Source: an uncultured Mycoplasmatota bacterium
Lineage (GTDB): Bacteria > Bacillota_I > Bacilli_A > RF39 > UBA660
Direction: 5' to 3'
DNA length: 18,495 bases
Assembly: GCA_900551925.1 (NCBI GenBank)
Contig: URXR01000021.1
Span: 1-18,495, forward strand
Made by a program: the position numbers and the translations under genes. Shown piece after piece: positions 6,977 to 14,136 of the stretch. The notes below the pieces were generated by a model. The model saw only the letters and a program-made list of their open reading frames with translations, ran no database searches and had not been told where the DNA came from. Every line of letters begins with the position of its first letter. Position 1 is the first letter of the stretch.

Positions 6977-8932
6977 GATTTTATTTTCTAACTCTTCTTT
7001 AGTCATTTTTGTATATCCTTTGATGCCTTTTTCTTTAGCAATACCTCTAAGTTCTGTTAAAGTATAATTATTATCATCATTTTCATCCTCTTCAAAAGGC
7101 ATATGACCATGTTTTACTAAATAATCCATTTGTTCTTTAGTAAGAGTTTCATATTTAACTAAATTAGTAGCAAATAAATCTAATAAATCCTTATTTTCTT
7201 TAAGTACCTTTTCAGTTTTAGCATAACACTCATCAATAATTTTTCTTATTTCTTTATCAATTTCAAAGGCAACTTGATCAGAAAAATTACGTGATTTATT
7301 ATAATCTCTTCCCAAAAATACACTAGATTCACTTTGTTCAAGTTGAACAGGACCAAGTTCACTCATACCATATTCACAAACCATTGCTCTAGCAATTTTT
7401 GTAGCTCTTTCAATATCATTTTCTGCTCCAGTAGTAATATCATCAAAAGTAAGTTGTTCAGCTACACGTCCTGCTAAAAGTGTACAAATAGTTTCTAAAA
7501 GTTCATTCTTAGTAGTATGAAATTTCTCATCCTCACTTTGAATATTAGTATAACCACCAGCCATACCACGTGGAATAATTGTAACTTTTTGAACAATATT
7601 AGATTTTTCTAATTTTATCCCTGCTACAACATGACCAGCTTCATGATAAGCTGTAATTCTCTTATCATGTTCACTAATTTGTCTACTCTTTTTAGCAGGA
7701 CCCATTAATACTCTATCATGAGCTTCATCTATTTCACTCATTGTAATTTCACTTTTATCACGACGAACTGCAAGTAAAGCCGCTTCATTAAGTAAATTCT
7801 CTAAATCTGCTCCACTAAATCCAGAAGTTCTTTTAGCCAGATATTTTAAAGTAACATCTTTAGCAAGTATTTTATTCTTAGCATGAACCTTTAAAATAGC
7901 TTCTCTTTCTGAAACATCTGGAAGTGATACTGTAACTTGTCTATCAAATCTACCAGGTCTTAAAAGTGCTGGATCAAGTACATCTGGTCTATTTGTCGCA
8001 GCAATAATAATTATCCCTTCATTAGCACCAAAACCATCCATTTCAGTAAGAAGTTGATTTAATGTTTGCTCTCTTTCATCATGACCTCCACCAAGTCCTG
8101 TACCACGTTGACGACCAACAGCATCAATTTCATCAATAAATATTAAACAAGGTGCTGTTTGTTTAGCTTGTTTAAACATATCACGAACTCGGCTTGCTCC
8201 AACCCCTACAAAAAGCTCAACAAAGTCAGAACCACTTATATAATAAAATGGCACATTAGCTTCTCCAGCAACCGCACGAGCAAGTAACGTTTTACCAGTT
8301 CCTGGAGGACCTACTAATAAAACTCCCTTAGGAATTCTAGCTCCAAGTTTTTGGAATTTTTTAGGATTTTTCAAAAAGTCAATTAACTCTTTAACTTCAT
8401 ATTTTTCTTCAACTAAACCTGCTACATCATCAAAAGTAACTTTATCTTTATCAGAATGAAGTTTAGCTTTACTCTTACCAAAATCAAAAGATTTATTGGC
8501 ACCTCCAACTTGTCTAGTTAAAAAATAAAAAGCAAATCCTATTAAAAGTACAAAAGGTAAAAAGTTAATAATTATATTTAAAATCGAAGAACCATCTGGA
8601 TCTTTATTTACGGTAACTTTTAATTCATTTTGATTCTCAGAAGTATTTAAAATTTCTGAAACCACTGTATCAGTATATGGTACTTGTAAATTAAAAGTTT
8701 CATTTTGACTATAACCTTCTAATTTTCCAGAAATTACATATATACCAGAAGCTTGTCTTGGAGTAAGAGAAATTTCCGTAACCTTTCCTTCGTTTAAATT
8801 ATTTATAAATTCATTATAAGTTAAATTATTTTCTTTGCTTCCTAACGAATTAAATATTAAAATAATTGCTATGAAAAAACAAAATATTAACCCATAAGAA
8901 ATAAAACTTTTTTTATTATCTTTTTTCTTCAT
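6962..8932 (-). CDS. ftsH: ATP-dependent zinc metalloprotease FtsH with an extra Rho_N/SAP-like tail
   Basis: A 656-aa membrane-bound AAA+ protease that degrades misfolded and regulatory membrane and cytosolic proteins. Two membrane segments (about 10-29 and 117-138) flank an extracytoplasmic domain. The AAA module has Walker A GPPGTGKT (208-215), Walker B LIFIDEID (263-270) and the second region of homology with Arg finger (about 313-330). The M41 protease has HEAGH (430-434) and the third zinc ligand D506 in TGAEND. After the normal FtsH end (GHMPFEED near 609-616), a D/N-rich linker leads to residues 624-656. There LTELRGIAKEKGIKGY and TKMTKEELENKI read as a Rho N-terminal or SAP-like helix-extension-helix motif. 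The ATG at 8930-8932 follows AAAGGAGG. The gene lies 12 nt after tilS, as in Firmicutes, but hprT, which sits between them in B. subtilis, is absent. Confidence 0.97.
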   Translation of the reverse strand: MKKKDNKKSFISYGLIFCFFIAIILIFNSLGSKENNLTYNEFINNLNEGKVTEISLTPRQASGIYVISGKLEGYSQNETFNLQVPYTDTVVSEILNTSENQNELKVTVNKDPDGSSILNIIINFLPFVLLIGFAFYFLTRQVGGANKSFDFGKSKAKLHSDKDKVTFDDVAGLVEEKYEVKELIDFLKNPKKFQKLGARIPKGVLLVGPPGTGKTLLARAVAGEANVPFYYISGSDFVELFVGVGASRVRDMFKQAKQTAPCLIFIDEIDAVGRQRGTGLGGGHDEREQTLNQLLTEMDGFGANEGIIIIAATNRPDVLDPALLRPGRFDRQVTVSLPDVSEREAILKVHAKNKILAKDVTLKYLAKRTSGFSGADLENLLNEAALLAVRRDKSEITMSEIDEAHDRVLMGPAKKSRQISEHDKRITAYHEAGHVVAGIKLEKSNIVQKVTIIPRGMAGGYTNIQSEDEKFHTTKNELLETICTLLAGRVAEQLTFDDITTGAENDIERATKIARAMVCEYGMSELGPVQLEQSESSVFLGRDYNKSRNFSDQVAFEIDKEIRKIIDECYAKTEKVLKENKDLLDLFATNLVKYETLTKEQMDYLVKHGHMPFEEDENDDNNYTLTELRGIAKEKGIKGYTKMTKEELENKIKEEK

Positions 8933-8944
8933 AATTCCTCCTTT

Positions 8945-10264
8945 TTAATAATACTTAAGTATTATATCACAGTTTTTATTCTTTGGAACATCAAATTTAG
9001 ATTTTTTAAGACCTGGAAGCCAAATTATCCTATCTTTAGAATCCACCACTACTGGCCACAAATCTCTTTTACTAACAGGAACCTTACAATCAATAAAAAT
9101 ATCTTTAATTTTTTTAGTGCCATTAAGTCCTTTTACCTTCATTTTATCTCCAGATTTACGTGTTCTAACATGAAGAGGAAATTCCACATCACTTTTATTT
9201 ATTCTAATATAATTGTTATTATTCTCTGAAGCTGATTCTAACACTTTAATATTTTTCCCATTAGGTAAATTAGCATAATCTAAAAGTTCAATTTCATAAC
9301 TATCTATTTGTTCTGTTTCCCTAATAAAACCAAATTTATCATAGCTTTTTACTACTTTAACATTATTAGGTAAATATATATAACTATTAGATCTATTCGA
9401 AAAAATTAAACTCTTTATTAAATCAGTATGGACATCAGACACTAATAACAAATCATCAGCATAAAACTCTTCCAGTAAATTGTTAATAACCTTATTTTGA
9501 ATAACTTCATCTAAAGCTTTAAATCTATTAATGTCAATCCAGTTATCATTATATAAAGTTTTAATAACTTCATCAGTCTGTTTATTTAAATAATCATCGT
9601 ACATATTAAGCATATGACTATATTTTAAAAACTTTAAATGAACATTCTTATCTTCACTCTTTAAAAAAGGCAAAACTACCTTACGATATCTATTTCTTGT
9701 ATATTTATCAGAAAAATTTGACTTATCAATAGCATACTCAATCTTATTTTTCTTATTATATTCCAAAATATCATCTTTAGTAACAGTAACCAAAGGTCTA
9801 ATAATTTTATAATTATCCTTTATAAGTTCCATTTTAAACCCAGCATAACCACTTACAGTAGACCCTCTCACAATTCTCATTAAAACTGTTTCTATTAAAT
9901 CATCACCATGATGAGCAGTCATTAAATATTTAGCTTCATATTTTTCTACTAAGTCTTCAAAAAAATTATATCTTATATTTCTAGCTTCATTGTGAAAATT
10001 ATCATCACCATAATTTTTTATAATCATTTTCTCAAAAATTATCTTTTTCCTAGAACAAACTTTTTCAAGCCATTCCATTTCCAAATCACTTTCCTTACGC
10101 AATTTATGATTAACATGCGCACAAATAATAGAAATATCTTTGTCTTTACGAATCTTAAGTAATAAATCTAAAAGAGCCATAGAATCAGGACCACCAGAAC
10201 ATCCTAAAACTATTACATCTCCTTCATTTAACAAATTATTTAAATAATCTAAAACTTTCTTCAT
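8945..10264 (-). CDS. tilS: tRNA(Ile)-lysidine synthase
   Basis: A 439-aa cytoplasmic PP-loop ATPase that joins lysine to C34 of tRNA-Ile2 (CAU), converting its decoding from AUG to AUA. The N-terminal PP-loop is GCSGGPDSMALLDLL with the core SGGPDS at 23-28. HVNHKLR and MTAHHGDDLIETVLMRIVRG follow, both typical of TilS. The C-terminal half (from about 345) carries LHVRTRKSGDKMK and the WLPGLKKSK-type end of the TilS C-terminal domain. The length is normal. The start ATG 10262-10264 lies behind GGTGAT. It has a perfect TATAAT upstream and is followed so closely by ftsH that the ftsH Shine-Dalgarno abuts its stop. An AT-rich genome uses many AUA codons, so the enzyme is essential here. Confidence 0.95.
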   Translation of the reverse strand: MKKVLDYLNNLLNEGDVIVLGCSGGPDSMALLDLLLKIRKDKDISIICAHVNHKLRKESDLEMEWLEKVCSRKKIIFEKMIIKNYGDDNFHNEARNIRYNFFEDLVEKYEAKYLMTAHHGDDLIETVLMRIVRGSTVSGYAGFKMELIKDNYKIIRPLVTVTKDDILEYNKKNKIEYAIDKSNFSDKYTRNRYRKVVLPFLKSEDKNVHLKFLKYSHMLNMYDDYLNKQTDEVIKTLYNDNWIDINRFKALDEVIQNKVINNLLEEFYADDLLLVSDVHTDLIKSLIFSNRSNSYIYLPNNVKVVKSYDKFGFIRETEQIDSYEIELLDYANLPNGKNIKVLESASENNNNYIRINKSDVEFPLHVRTRKSGDKMKVKGLNGTKKIKDIFIDCKVPVSKRDLWPVVVDSKDRIIWLPGLKKSKFDVPKNKNCDIILKYY

Positions 10265-10281
10265 ACAATCACCACTTATTA

Positions 10282-10287
10282 ATTATA
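10282..10287 (-). promoter_or_regulatory. Candidate -10 box for tilS-ftsH
   Basis: A perfect TATAAT on the minus strand, 17 nt upstream of the tilS start, in the short gap after the divIC terminator. At 17-nt spacing the -35 position falls in the terminator T-run, so there is no good -35; evidence is the -10 alone. Confidence 0.4.
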
Positions 10288-10303
10288 CAATAAATTTAAA
10301 TAG

Positions 10304-10328
10304 AAAAAAAATAACATAAATGTTATTT
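10304..10328 (-). terminator. divIC terminator overlapping its stop codon
   Basis: Minus-strand AAATAACA / TGTTATTT (8 bp, 4-nt loop) followed by eight T. The TAA stop of divIC (10323-10325) lies in the 5' arm. Confidence 0.75.
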
Positions 10329-10622
10329 CATTCTAATAATGTACTCATCATCACCAGAATATAAAAATTTTTCTCTTGCATATTTAGCAATATATACTGG
10401 ATCTTTAAGCTTATTAACTTCAGATTTTAAAATATCTTCTTCTTCTTTAAGTTCAGTAAGTTCCTTATTTAAATCTTCTTTCTCAGTTTTCATCGAATGA
10501 ACTTCCCCGATGATAGTACCAATTGAATAAAAAAGGTAAGTATTTATAGCAAGACAAAACAATGTAACTAAACATATTCTTTTAACACGCTTTTTCTTAA
10601 GTTTTGAACGTTTTTTTGCCAT
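10323..10622 (-). CDS. divIC: Septum formation initiator family protein (DivIC/FtsB)
   Basis: A 99-aa bitopic membrane protein of the division septum, where the family forms a complex with FtsL and DivIB. It has a strongly basic cytoplasmic N-terminus (1-14), one membrane segment (about 15-37) and a coiled coil (about 42-72, rich in E, K and L). The short conserved tail DPVYIAKYAREKFLYSGDDE is characteristic of the family. It starts at ATG 10620-10622 behind GGTGGTGAG. Its place between yabQ and tilS matches B. subtilis. It has its own promoter and terminator and so can be expressed apart from the sporulation genes yabPQ. Confidence 0.93.
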   Translation of the reverse strand: MAKKRSKLKKKRVKRICLVTLFCLAINTYLFYSIGTIIGEVHSMKTEKEDLNKELTELKEEEDILKSEVNKLKDPVYIAKYAREKFLYSGDDEYIIRMK

Positions 10623-10652
10623 AAACTCACCACCTTATACTATCTCAATTAA

Positions 10653-10681
10653 ATCATAACAAACAAAACACATTTTTTCAA
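10653..10681 (-). promoter_or_regulatory. divIC promoter (extended -10)
   Basis: Minus-strand TTGAAA (10676-10681), a 17-nt spacer ending in TGT, then TATGAT (10653-10658). It lies in the 78-nt gap between yabQ and divIC. Confidence 0.65.
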
Positions 10682-10700
10682 CAATTACATCAAAAAAAGA

Positions 10701-10973
10701 TTATATTTGACACTTAAACTTACCAAATATAAATCTAGACAAAACGAAACCTAAAATAATAAAAATCAAAAAATAAATATTTAAAATACCATCATTAATA
10801 TTAACAATTCCCATAAAAAATACAATTGCCATTGTTAAATTAAAAATAATATTATAAAGAAGATTAAATTTAGAAAACACTAAAAATCTTTTAAATTTAT
10901 AAAACAAAAAGTAGTAAACAAACCCCCATATAAAACAAAATAACAAAGACAAAACTTGCTCACTTAAAATCAT
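10701..10973 (-). CDS. yabQ: YabQ-like spore cortex membrane protein, short form
   Basis: A 90-aa very hydrophobic protein with about three membrane segments (about 4-24, 38-57 and 64-83), starting MILSEQVLSLLFCFIWGFVYY. YabQ is a mother-cell membrane protein needed for spore cortex in B. subtilis. The call rests on three points: the Q-(x)n-hydrophobic start typical of YabQ, the 4-nt ATGA overlap with yabP, and the place before divIC. It is much shorter than B. subtilis YabQ, so the C-terminal part is missing or this lineage keeps only the core. No clear terminator follows. Confidence 0.65.
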   Translation of the reverse strand: MILSEQVLSLLFCFIWGFVYYFLFYKFKRFLVFSKFNLLYNIIFNLTMAIVFFMGIVNINDGILNIYFLIFIILGFVLSRFIFGKFKCQI

Positions 10974-11257
10974 TTAAATAATTTTTCAAAAACCGAAGAT
11001 TTTGACCCTTTCTTTAAATTTTCTAAATAAGAAAAACTATCAACTTGTCCCTTAATAGAAACAATACCATCTTTCGTATCAAGTCTTACAATTTCAAGCC
11101 CAGAACCCTTAATAACTAAAAATCCCATATTAGTTTCTAATAAAAATTCCTCTTCATCAAAACTTTCAATTTTTAAAACCCCAGTAATATAAACAAGTTT
11201 TCTTTCATTAATACTAATACCATGATTATAACTAATATTTTCTGCAAACTTTTCCAT
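10970..11257 (-). CDS. yabP: Sporulation protein YabP
   Basis: A 95-aa protein of the YabP/YqfC family. HGISINERKLVYITGVLKIE, SFDEEEFLLETNMGFLVIKG and VSIKGQVDSFSYLE follow the family pattern of short beta-strands. In B. subtilis it is made in the mother cell with YabQ and is linked to cortex formation. ATG at 11255-11257 follows GGAGG. It overlaps yabQ by ATGA, so the two are coupled. Upstream lie the spoVG terminator and a sequence resembling a sigma-E promoter. No membrane segment or signal peptide is seen. Confidence 0.88.
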   Translation of the reverse strand: MEKFAENISYNHGISINERKLVYITGVLKIESFDEEEFLLETNMGFLVIKGSGLEIVRLDTKDGIVSIKGQVDSFSYLENLKKGSKSSVFEKLFK

Positions 11258-11276
11258 AAATATATCCTCCTACCAA

Positions 11277-11304
11277 ACTATATGATAAAAAAATATATTT
11301 ATGA
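11277..11304 (-). promoter_or_regulatory. Possible sigma-E-type promoter for yabPQ
   Basis: Minus-strand CATATAGT (11277-11284) resembles the sigma-E -10 (CATACAnT). TCATAAA (11298-11304) lies 13 nt upstream and partly fits the -35 (kmATATT). The start would fall just before the Shine-Dalgarno. The AT-rich background makes chance matches common. Confidence 0.3.
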
Positions 11305-11331
11305 TAAAAATAAAAACACCCTAAGGTGTTT
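11304..11331 (-). terminator. spoVG terminator
   Basis: Minus-strand AAACACC-TTAG-GGTGTTT, a perfect 7-bp stem with a 4-nt loop followed by TTATTTTT, about 9 nt after the spoVG stop. Confidence 0.88.
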
Positions 11332-11339
11332 CAACTATC

Positions 11340-11600
11340 CTATTCTTCAGCAGTCTTATATGCTTCTAAAATAGCTTCTTCAAATAATGTACGTGTTTCA
11401 GGATTAATTGGATGTGCTATATCACGATATCCCCCAGTAGCAGTTTTTCTACTTGGCATAGCAATAAATAATCCATTATCTCCTTCAATAATACGAATAT
11501 CATGAACTGCAAAACAATCATCTAATAAAACTGATGCAATTCCTTTCATACGAGAGCCTTCCTTTTCAATCTTACGTACGTTTACTGATGTAATCTTCAT
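11340..11600 (-). CDS. spoVG: SpoVG, RNA/DNA-binding septation and global regulator
   Basis: An 86-aa protein with the SpoVG signature: MKITSVNVRKI at the start, KGIASVLLDDCFAVHDIRII, and then GLFIAMPSRKTATGGYRDIAHPI. The family binds nucleic acid and affects septation, cortex formation and surface or virulence genes in Firmicutes. It is slightly shorter than B. subtilis SpoVG because the variable C-terminal tail is trimmed. The ATG follows GGAGG. It has its own strong promoter and terminator and so is monocistronic. It sits between veg and yabP; in B. subtilis ispE, purR, yabJ and others lie in between. Confidence 0.97.
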   Translation of the reverse strand: MKITSVNVRKIEKEGSRMKGIASVLLDDCFAVHDIRIIEGDNGLFIAMPSRKTATGGYRDIAHPINPETRTLFEEAILEAYKTAEE

Positions 11601-11615
11601 CTACAAATCCTCCTT

Positions 11616-11633
11616 TTAAAAAGCAAACTGCTT
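11616..11633 (-). other. Small hairpin in the spoVG leader
   Basis: Minus-strand AAGCA-GTT-TGCTT followed by TTT and then AAAAGGAGG. This 5-bp stem plus short T-run lies between the promoter and the Shine-Dalgarno. It could protect the 5' end of the mRNA, or act weakly as an attenuator. It may equally be chance. Confidence 0.35.
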
Positions 11634-11643
11634 CTAAGATAAT

Positions 11644-11671
11644 TTTATATTATTAAAAAGAAAAATGTCAA
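11644..11671 (-). promoter_or_regulatory. spoVG promoter
   Basis: Minus-strand TTGACA (11666-11671), 16-nt spacer, TATAAA (11644-11649). This is a sigma-A-type promoter; B. subtilis spoVG instead is known for a sigma-H promoter. Confidence 0.7.
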
Positions 11672-11696
11672 TAGATTTTACAACATTTATGCATAA

Positions 11697-11719
11697 AAAA
11701 AGCAAATATTTTAAATATT
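11697..11719 (-). terminator. Weak AT-only terminator of veg
   Basis: Minus-strand AATATT-TAA-AATATT followed by TGCTTTTTTT. The 6-bp stem is all A-T and the TAA stop of veg forms the loop. The T-run supports a terminator, but the stem is weak. Confidence 0.35.
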
Positions 11720-11917
11720 AACATCTAAAACCCCTATTAAAACATCAGAATAAGTAAAAGATTTATTAATTTCATCTACCTTAATAACAAATAGCGACTT
11801 ATAACAGCTTATAATTATACCTTCAAATTCTTCAATTTGATTACGACTACCATTATATCTAAATTTTACTTTTTTTCCTTTTAAATCATTAATTTCTTTT
11901 TTTATTTTATCAATCAT
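11711..11917 (-). CDS. veg: Veg family protein
   Basis: A 68-aa small beta-rich protein. KGKKVKFRYNGSRNQIEEFEG, SLFVIKVDE and SFTYSDVLIGVLDV follow the Veg pattern (Lys/Arg-rich strand, then a YSDVL end). It is a little shorter than the 86-aa B. subtilis protein, in which Veg stimulates biofilm matrix genes by weakening the repressor SinR. The start codon overlaps the TGA of yabG (ATGA), so unlike B. subtilis it has no promoter gap of its own and should be coupled to ksgA-yabG. Only GTGGGG serves as a possible Shine-Dalgarno. The matrix locus lies just upstream of ksgA, which makes this neighbour notable. Confidence 0.85.
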   Translation of the reverse strand: MIDKIKKEINDLKGKKVKFRYNGSRNQIEEFEGIIISCYKSLFVIKVDEINKSFTYSDVLIGVLDVNI

Positions 11918-12708
11918 CTAGGATACCCCACATACATAGTGCCATTTGTAATTATTCCCCCTATTCCATCTTTTCCATACTTAGTCCTTGCTAATATTTT
12001 CATTAAATCAATTGGTTCATTTTTATTAGATAAACACACCGAAGAAGCTACTATTGCCGGATCTAATGCATGAATATTAATTCTCTTTGGACTAGAAGCA
12101 AAATTAGAACCAGCTTTTATAAGTTCTTCATAGTCAGATTGACAAGCACCCGCAATTATAATAAGTTTCTCATGATCCTTTTCATACTTTCTTGCAGCTT
12201 TAACAGCTTTTATAAAATTCTCACTATTTTTATAATTAGAAATAGACTTATAATCATCATTATTATTCTCATAATAAGCATCATGTCCCGTTATAACCAA
12301 AACATCTGGATTAATCTCTTCTAAATAATCAACAATCTTAGTATAAACTTTATCTTCACTACTGATAACTCCATAACTAACTATATTCATATTCTTATAA
12401 AATTCCGTACAACGATCCAAATAGCCTTTATCTCCATCAATATGCAAAATTTTTCCTGGTAAATAAAAATAATTATCTCGGTTAAGTTCTAAAAGCTCGG
12501 ACATATTAGAAAGAAGAGTTCTATCCTCTTTAGTTATCTCCTCCTCACAATCCTTACAAATTTCTAAATCATCGATATAAGCATCAGCAATTAATCTAAT
12601 ATTAACTCCCTCTAAAATAACTATATTATTGTTAATATCTTTAATCTTAAACACCATATCATGATTATGAGACTTCCTTGTAACTAAATCTCCAATATTA
12701 AAAAGCAT
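11914..12708 (-). CDS. yabG: Sporulation-specific cysteine protease YabG
   Basis: A 264-aa protein. The N-terminal part is a small KOW/SH3-like barrel (IGDLVTRKSHNHDMVFKI). The protease part has VLVITGHDAYYENN with His142 and IIIAGACQSDYEELIKAG with Cys189. These two segments are the likely catalytic pair, and NFASSPKRINIHALDP follows as in all YabG proteins. In B. subtilis YabG is made late in the mother cell and trims coat proteins; in Clostridia it also processes germination proteins. The ATG at 12706-12708 follows GGAGTTGAT, 18 nt after ksgA. It overlaps veg at the end. There is no room for its own promoter, so it depends on the ksgA promoter or an internal one. Confidence 0.95.
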   Translation of the reverse strand: MLFNIGDLVTRKSHNHDMVFKIKDINNNIVILEGVNIRLIADAYIDDLEICKDCEEEITKEDRTLLSNMSELLELNRDNYFYLPGKILHIDGDKGYLDRCTEFYKNMNIVSYGVISSEDKVYTKIVDYLEEINPDVLVITGHDAYYENNNDDYKSISNYKNSENFIKAVKAARKYEKDHEKLIIIAGACQSDYEELIKAGSNFASSPKRINIHALDPAIVASSVCLSNKNEPIDLMKILARTKYGKDGIGGIITNGTMYVGYPR

Positions 12709-12726
12709 ATAATCAACTCCTACTAA

Positions 12727-13518
12727 TTATATGCTTAAACTATTTGAAATTTCACAAAATATAAAAATATCAATATTTTCCGCTCTAACACTTAAATCTA
12801 AATTATACCTAGAAAGCACTTTAGAAATAGTATCTAAATCATACTCTTTTAAATTATTTTTTAAAGTTTTCCTCTTAAATCTAAAACTATCTCTAACAAG
12901 TTTATAAAAAATTCTTTCATCTTTAACAAAATACTTATCCTTTTTTCTAGCAAAAGATATTATCAGACTATCAACATTAGGTTTAGGAATAAAACACTCT
13001 CTTTTAACAATAAAATTTTTCTTAATATCATATTTATAATTTAAATAAACAGTCAAAGAATTATACTCCTTGCTTCCTACTCTTGCACAAATTCTATCAC
13101 CAACCTCTTTCTGAACCATTACTCTCATAAGTTCAAAATCTAAATCACTATCTATAATCTTTTCTAAAATAGAAGTAGTAATATAATAAGGTAAATTAGC
13201 TATAATATATAAAGAGTCATACTTAACTTTTATATCTTTTTTTATATCTCTTTTCAAAAAATCATCAAAAATTATATTACAATTTTTATAATCTTTAAGA
13301 TTAGCTAAAAGTCTAGATTTAACTTCTAAATCTATCTCATATCCCAAAACATTATCAAATTTTTCACATAAAATCTTAGTTAATCTTCCATCTCCACATC
13401 CAATTTCAATAACTAAAGATTTTTCTTTAACATCTATATCATTAACAATTTTTCTAATAATATTATTATCTTTCAAAAAATTTTGACCATAACGTTTTTT
13501 AAATCTAAATTCTTCCAT
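12727..13518 (-). CDS. ksgA: 16S rRNA (adenine1518-N6/adenine1519-N6)-dimethyltransferase
   Basis: A 263-aa SAM-dependent enzyme (RsmA) that dimethylates two adjacent adenines in the 3' hairpin of 16S rRNA during small-subunit maturation. It starts FKKRYGQNFLKD, the typical KsgA N-terminus. The SAM motif is VIEIGCGDGRLT (about 36-47), followed by the acidic ribose-binding turn EIDLE (61-65) and the catalytic NLPYYITT (108-115). FIPKPNVDSLII is the usual segment after it. The ATG at 13516-13518 follows GGTGAT. It heads ksgA-yabG-veg and has a promoter overlapping the terminator of the matrix operon. Confidence 0.97.
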   Translation of the reverse strand: MEEFRFKKRYGQNFLKDNNIIRKIVNDIDVKEKSLVIEIGCGDGRLTKILCEKFDNVLGYEIDLEVKSRLLANLKDYKNCNIIFDDFLKRDIKKDIKVKYDSLYIIANLPYYITTSILEKIIDSDLDFELMRVMVQKEVGDRICARVGSKEYNSLTVYLNYKYDIKKNFIVKRECFIPKPNVDSLIISFARKKDKYFVKDERIFYKLVRDSFRFKRKTLKNNLKEYDLDTISKVLSRYNLDLSVRAENIDIFIFCEISNSLSI

Positions 13519-13533
13519 TTAATCACCATCAAT

Positions 13534-13562
13534 ATTTTATCACGGAAAAAAACAAACGTAAA
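13534..13562 (-). promoter_or_regulatory. ksgA promoter (extended -10)
   Basis: Minus-strand TTTACG (13557-13562), a 17-nt spacer ending in TGA, then TAAAAT (13534-13539). The -35 touches the T-tract of the preceding terminator. Confidence 0.55.
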
Positions 13563-13593
13563 CAAAAAGAAACTAATCTATATCAGTCTCTTT
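13562..13593 (-). terminator. Terminator of the SipW matrix operon
   Basis: Minus-strand AAAGAGACT / AGTTTCTTT (9 bp with one G-U) and a 10-nt loop, followed by TT and GTTT. The 5' arm encodes the last residues of the 187-aa protein. Its TAG stop (13573-13575) straddles the loop and the 3' arm. Confidence 0.65.
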
Positions 13594-14136
13594 CTCTTTT
13601 TTTACTTTCTTATCTTTTTTGTTATCATCCTTAATTTTTTCTTCTTCAACATTTTCCTTAGCTAAAACTTCTTTTTTTATATCTTTTCTGTTCATCTCTT
13701 TTTTAGAAGACTTTCTATCAATCAAACTACATAAAAGTAATACTACATTAGCACCACCGACCATATAAAGCATAGCCTGAATAGCAGATAAATTATCAGA
13801 TAAAAATGCTGGGTTATAATCTATTCCATAACGATAGAATAAAACCATATTAGTATCAAACATAGAACGTAAACAAATAATAATTGTTACCACAAAAAGT
13901 AATACTGCCACTAAATTAAAAAGTAAACTTTTTGAAACATATCTAGATCTCGAAATTAAACTTATCAAAAAAGTAACAAGTACAAAAGCAAAAGGTATAA
14001 ATACAAAAATAGCATCACTAAGAGGTTTTTCAAGTCTACCATAAGTTTTAATTATACTATAAAATACTAAACCAAAAGCTATAATAAATAAAATATATTT
14101 AAGAAAACTCAAAATCTTACATAAAATATCTCTCAT
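13573..14136 (-). CDS. Unrecognised four-helix membrane protein with a Lys-rich tail
   Basis: A 187-aa protein with about four hydrophobic segments (about 10-29, 41-60, 71-90 and 115-137) and a highly charged cytoplasmic-looking tail (about 140-187, nearly all K, E and D). No family recognised. It is the last gene of the sipW operon: its ATG overlaps the TAA of the 225-aa gene (TAATG) and its end is built into the terminator. The tight coupling makes a role in export, assembly or control of the matrix proteins likely, but that is inferred only from position. Confidence 0.8.
   Translation of the reverse strand: MRDILCKILSFLKYILFIIAFGLVFYSIIKTYGRLEKPLSDAIFVFIPFAFVLVTFLISLISRSRYVSKSLLFNLVAVLLFVVTIIICLRSMFDTNMVLFYRYGIDYNPAFLSDNLSAIQAMLYMVGGANVVLLLCSLIDRKSSKKEMNRKDIKKEVLAKENVEEEKIKDDNKKDKKVKKEKETDID

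Noticed and set aside
10623..10700. Terminator after yabQ
   Set aside because: The only possible stem (TCAAA/TTTGA with a long loop) is too weak; a T-run alone does not support a call.
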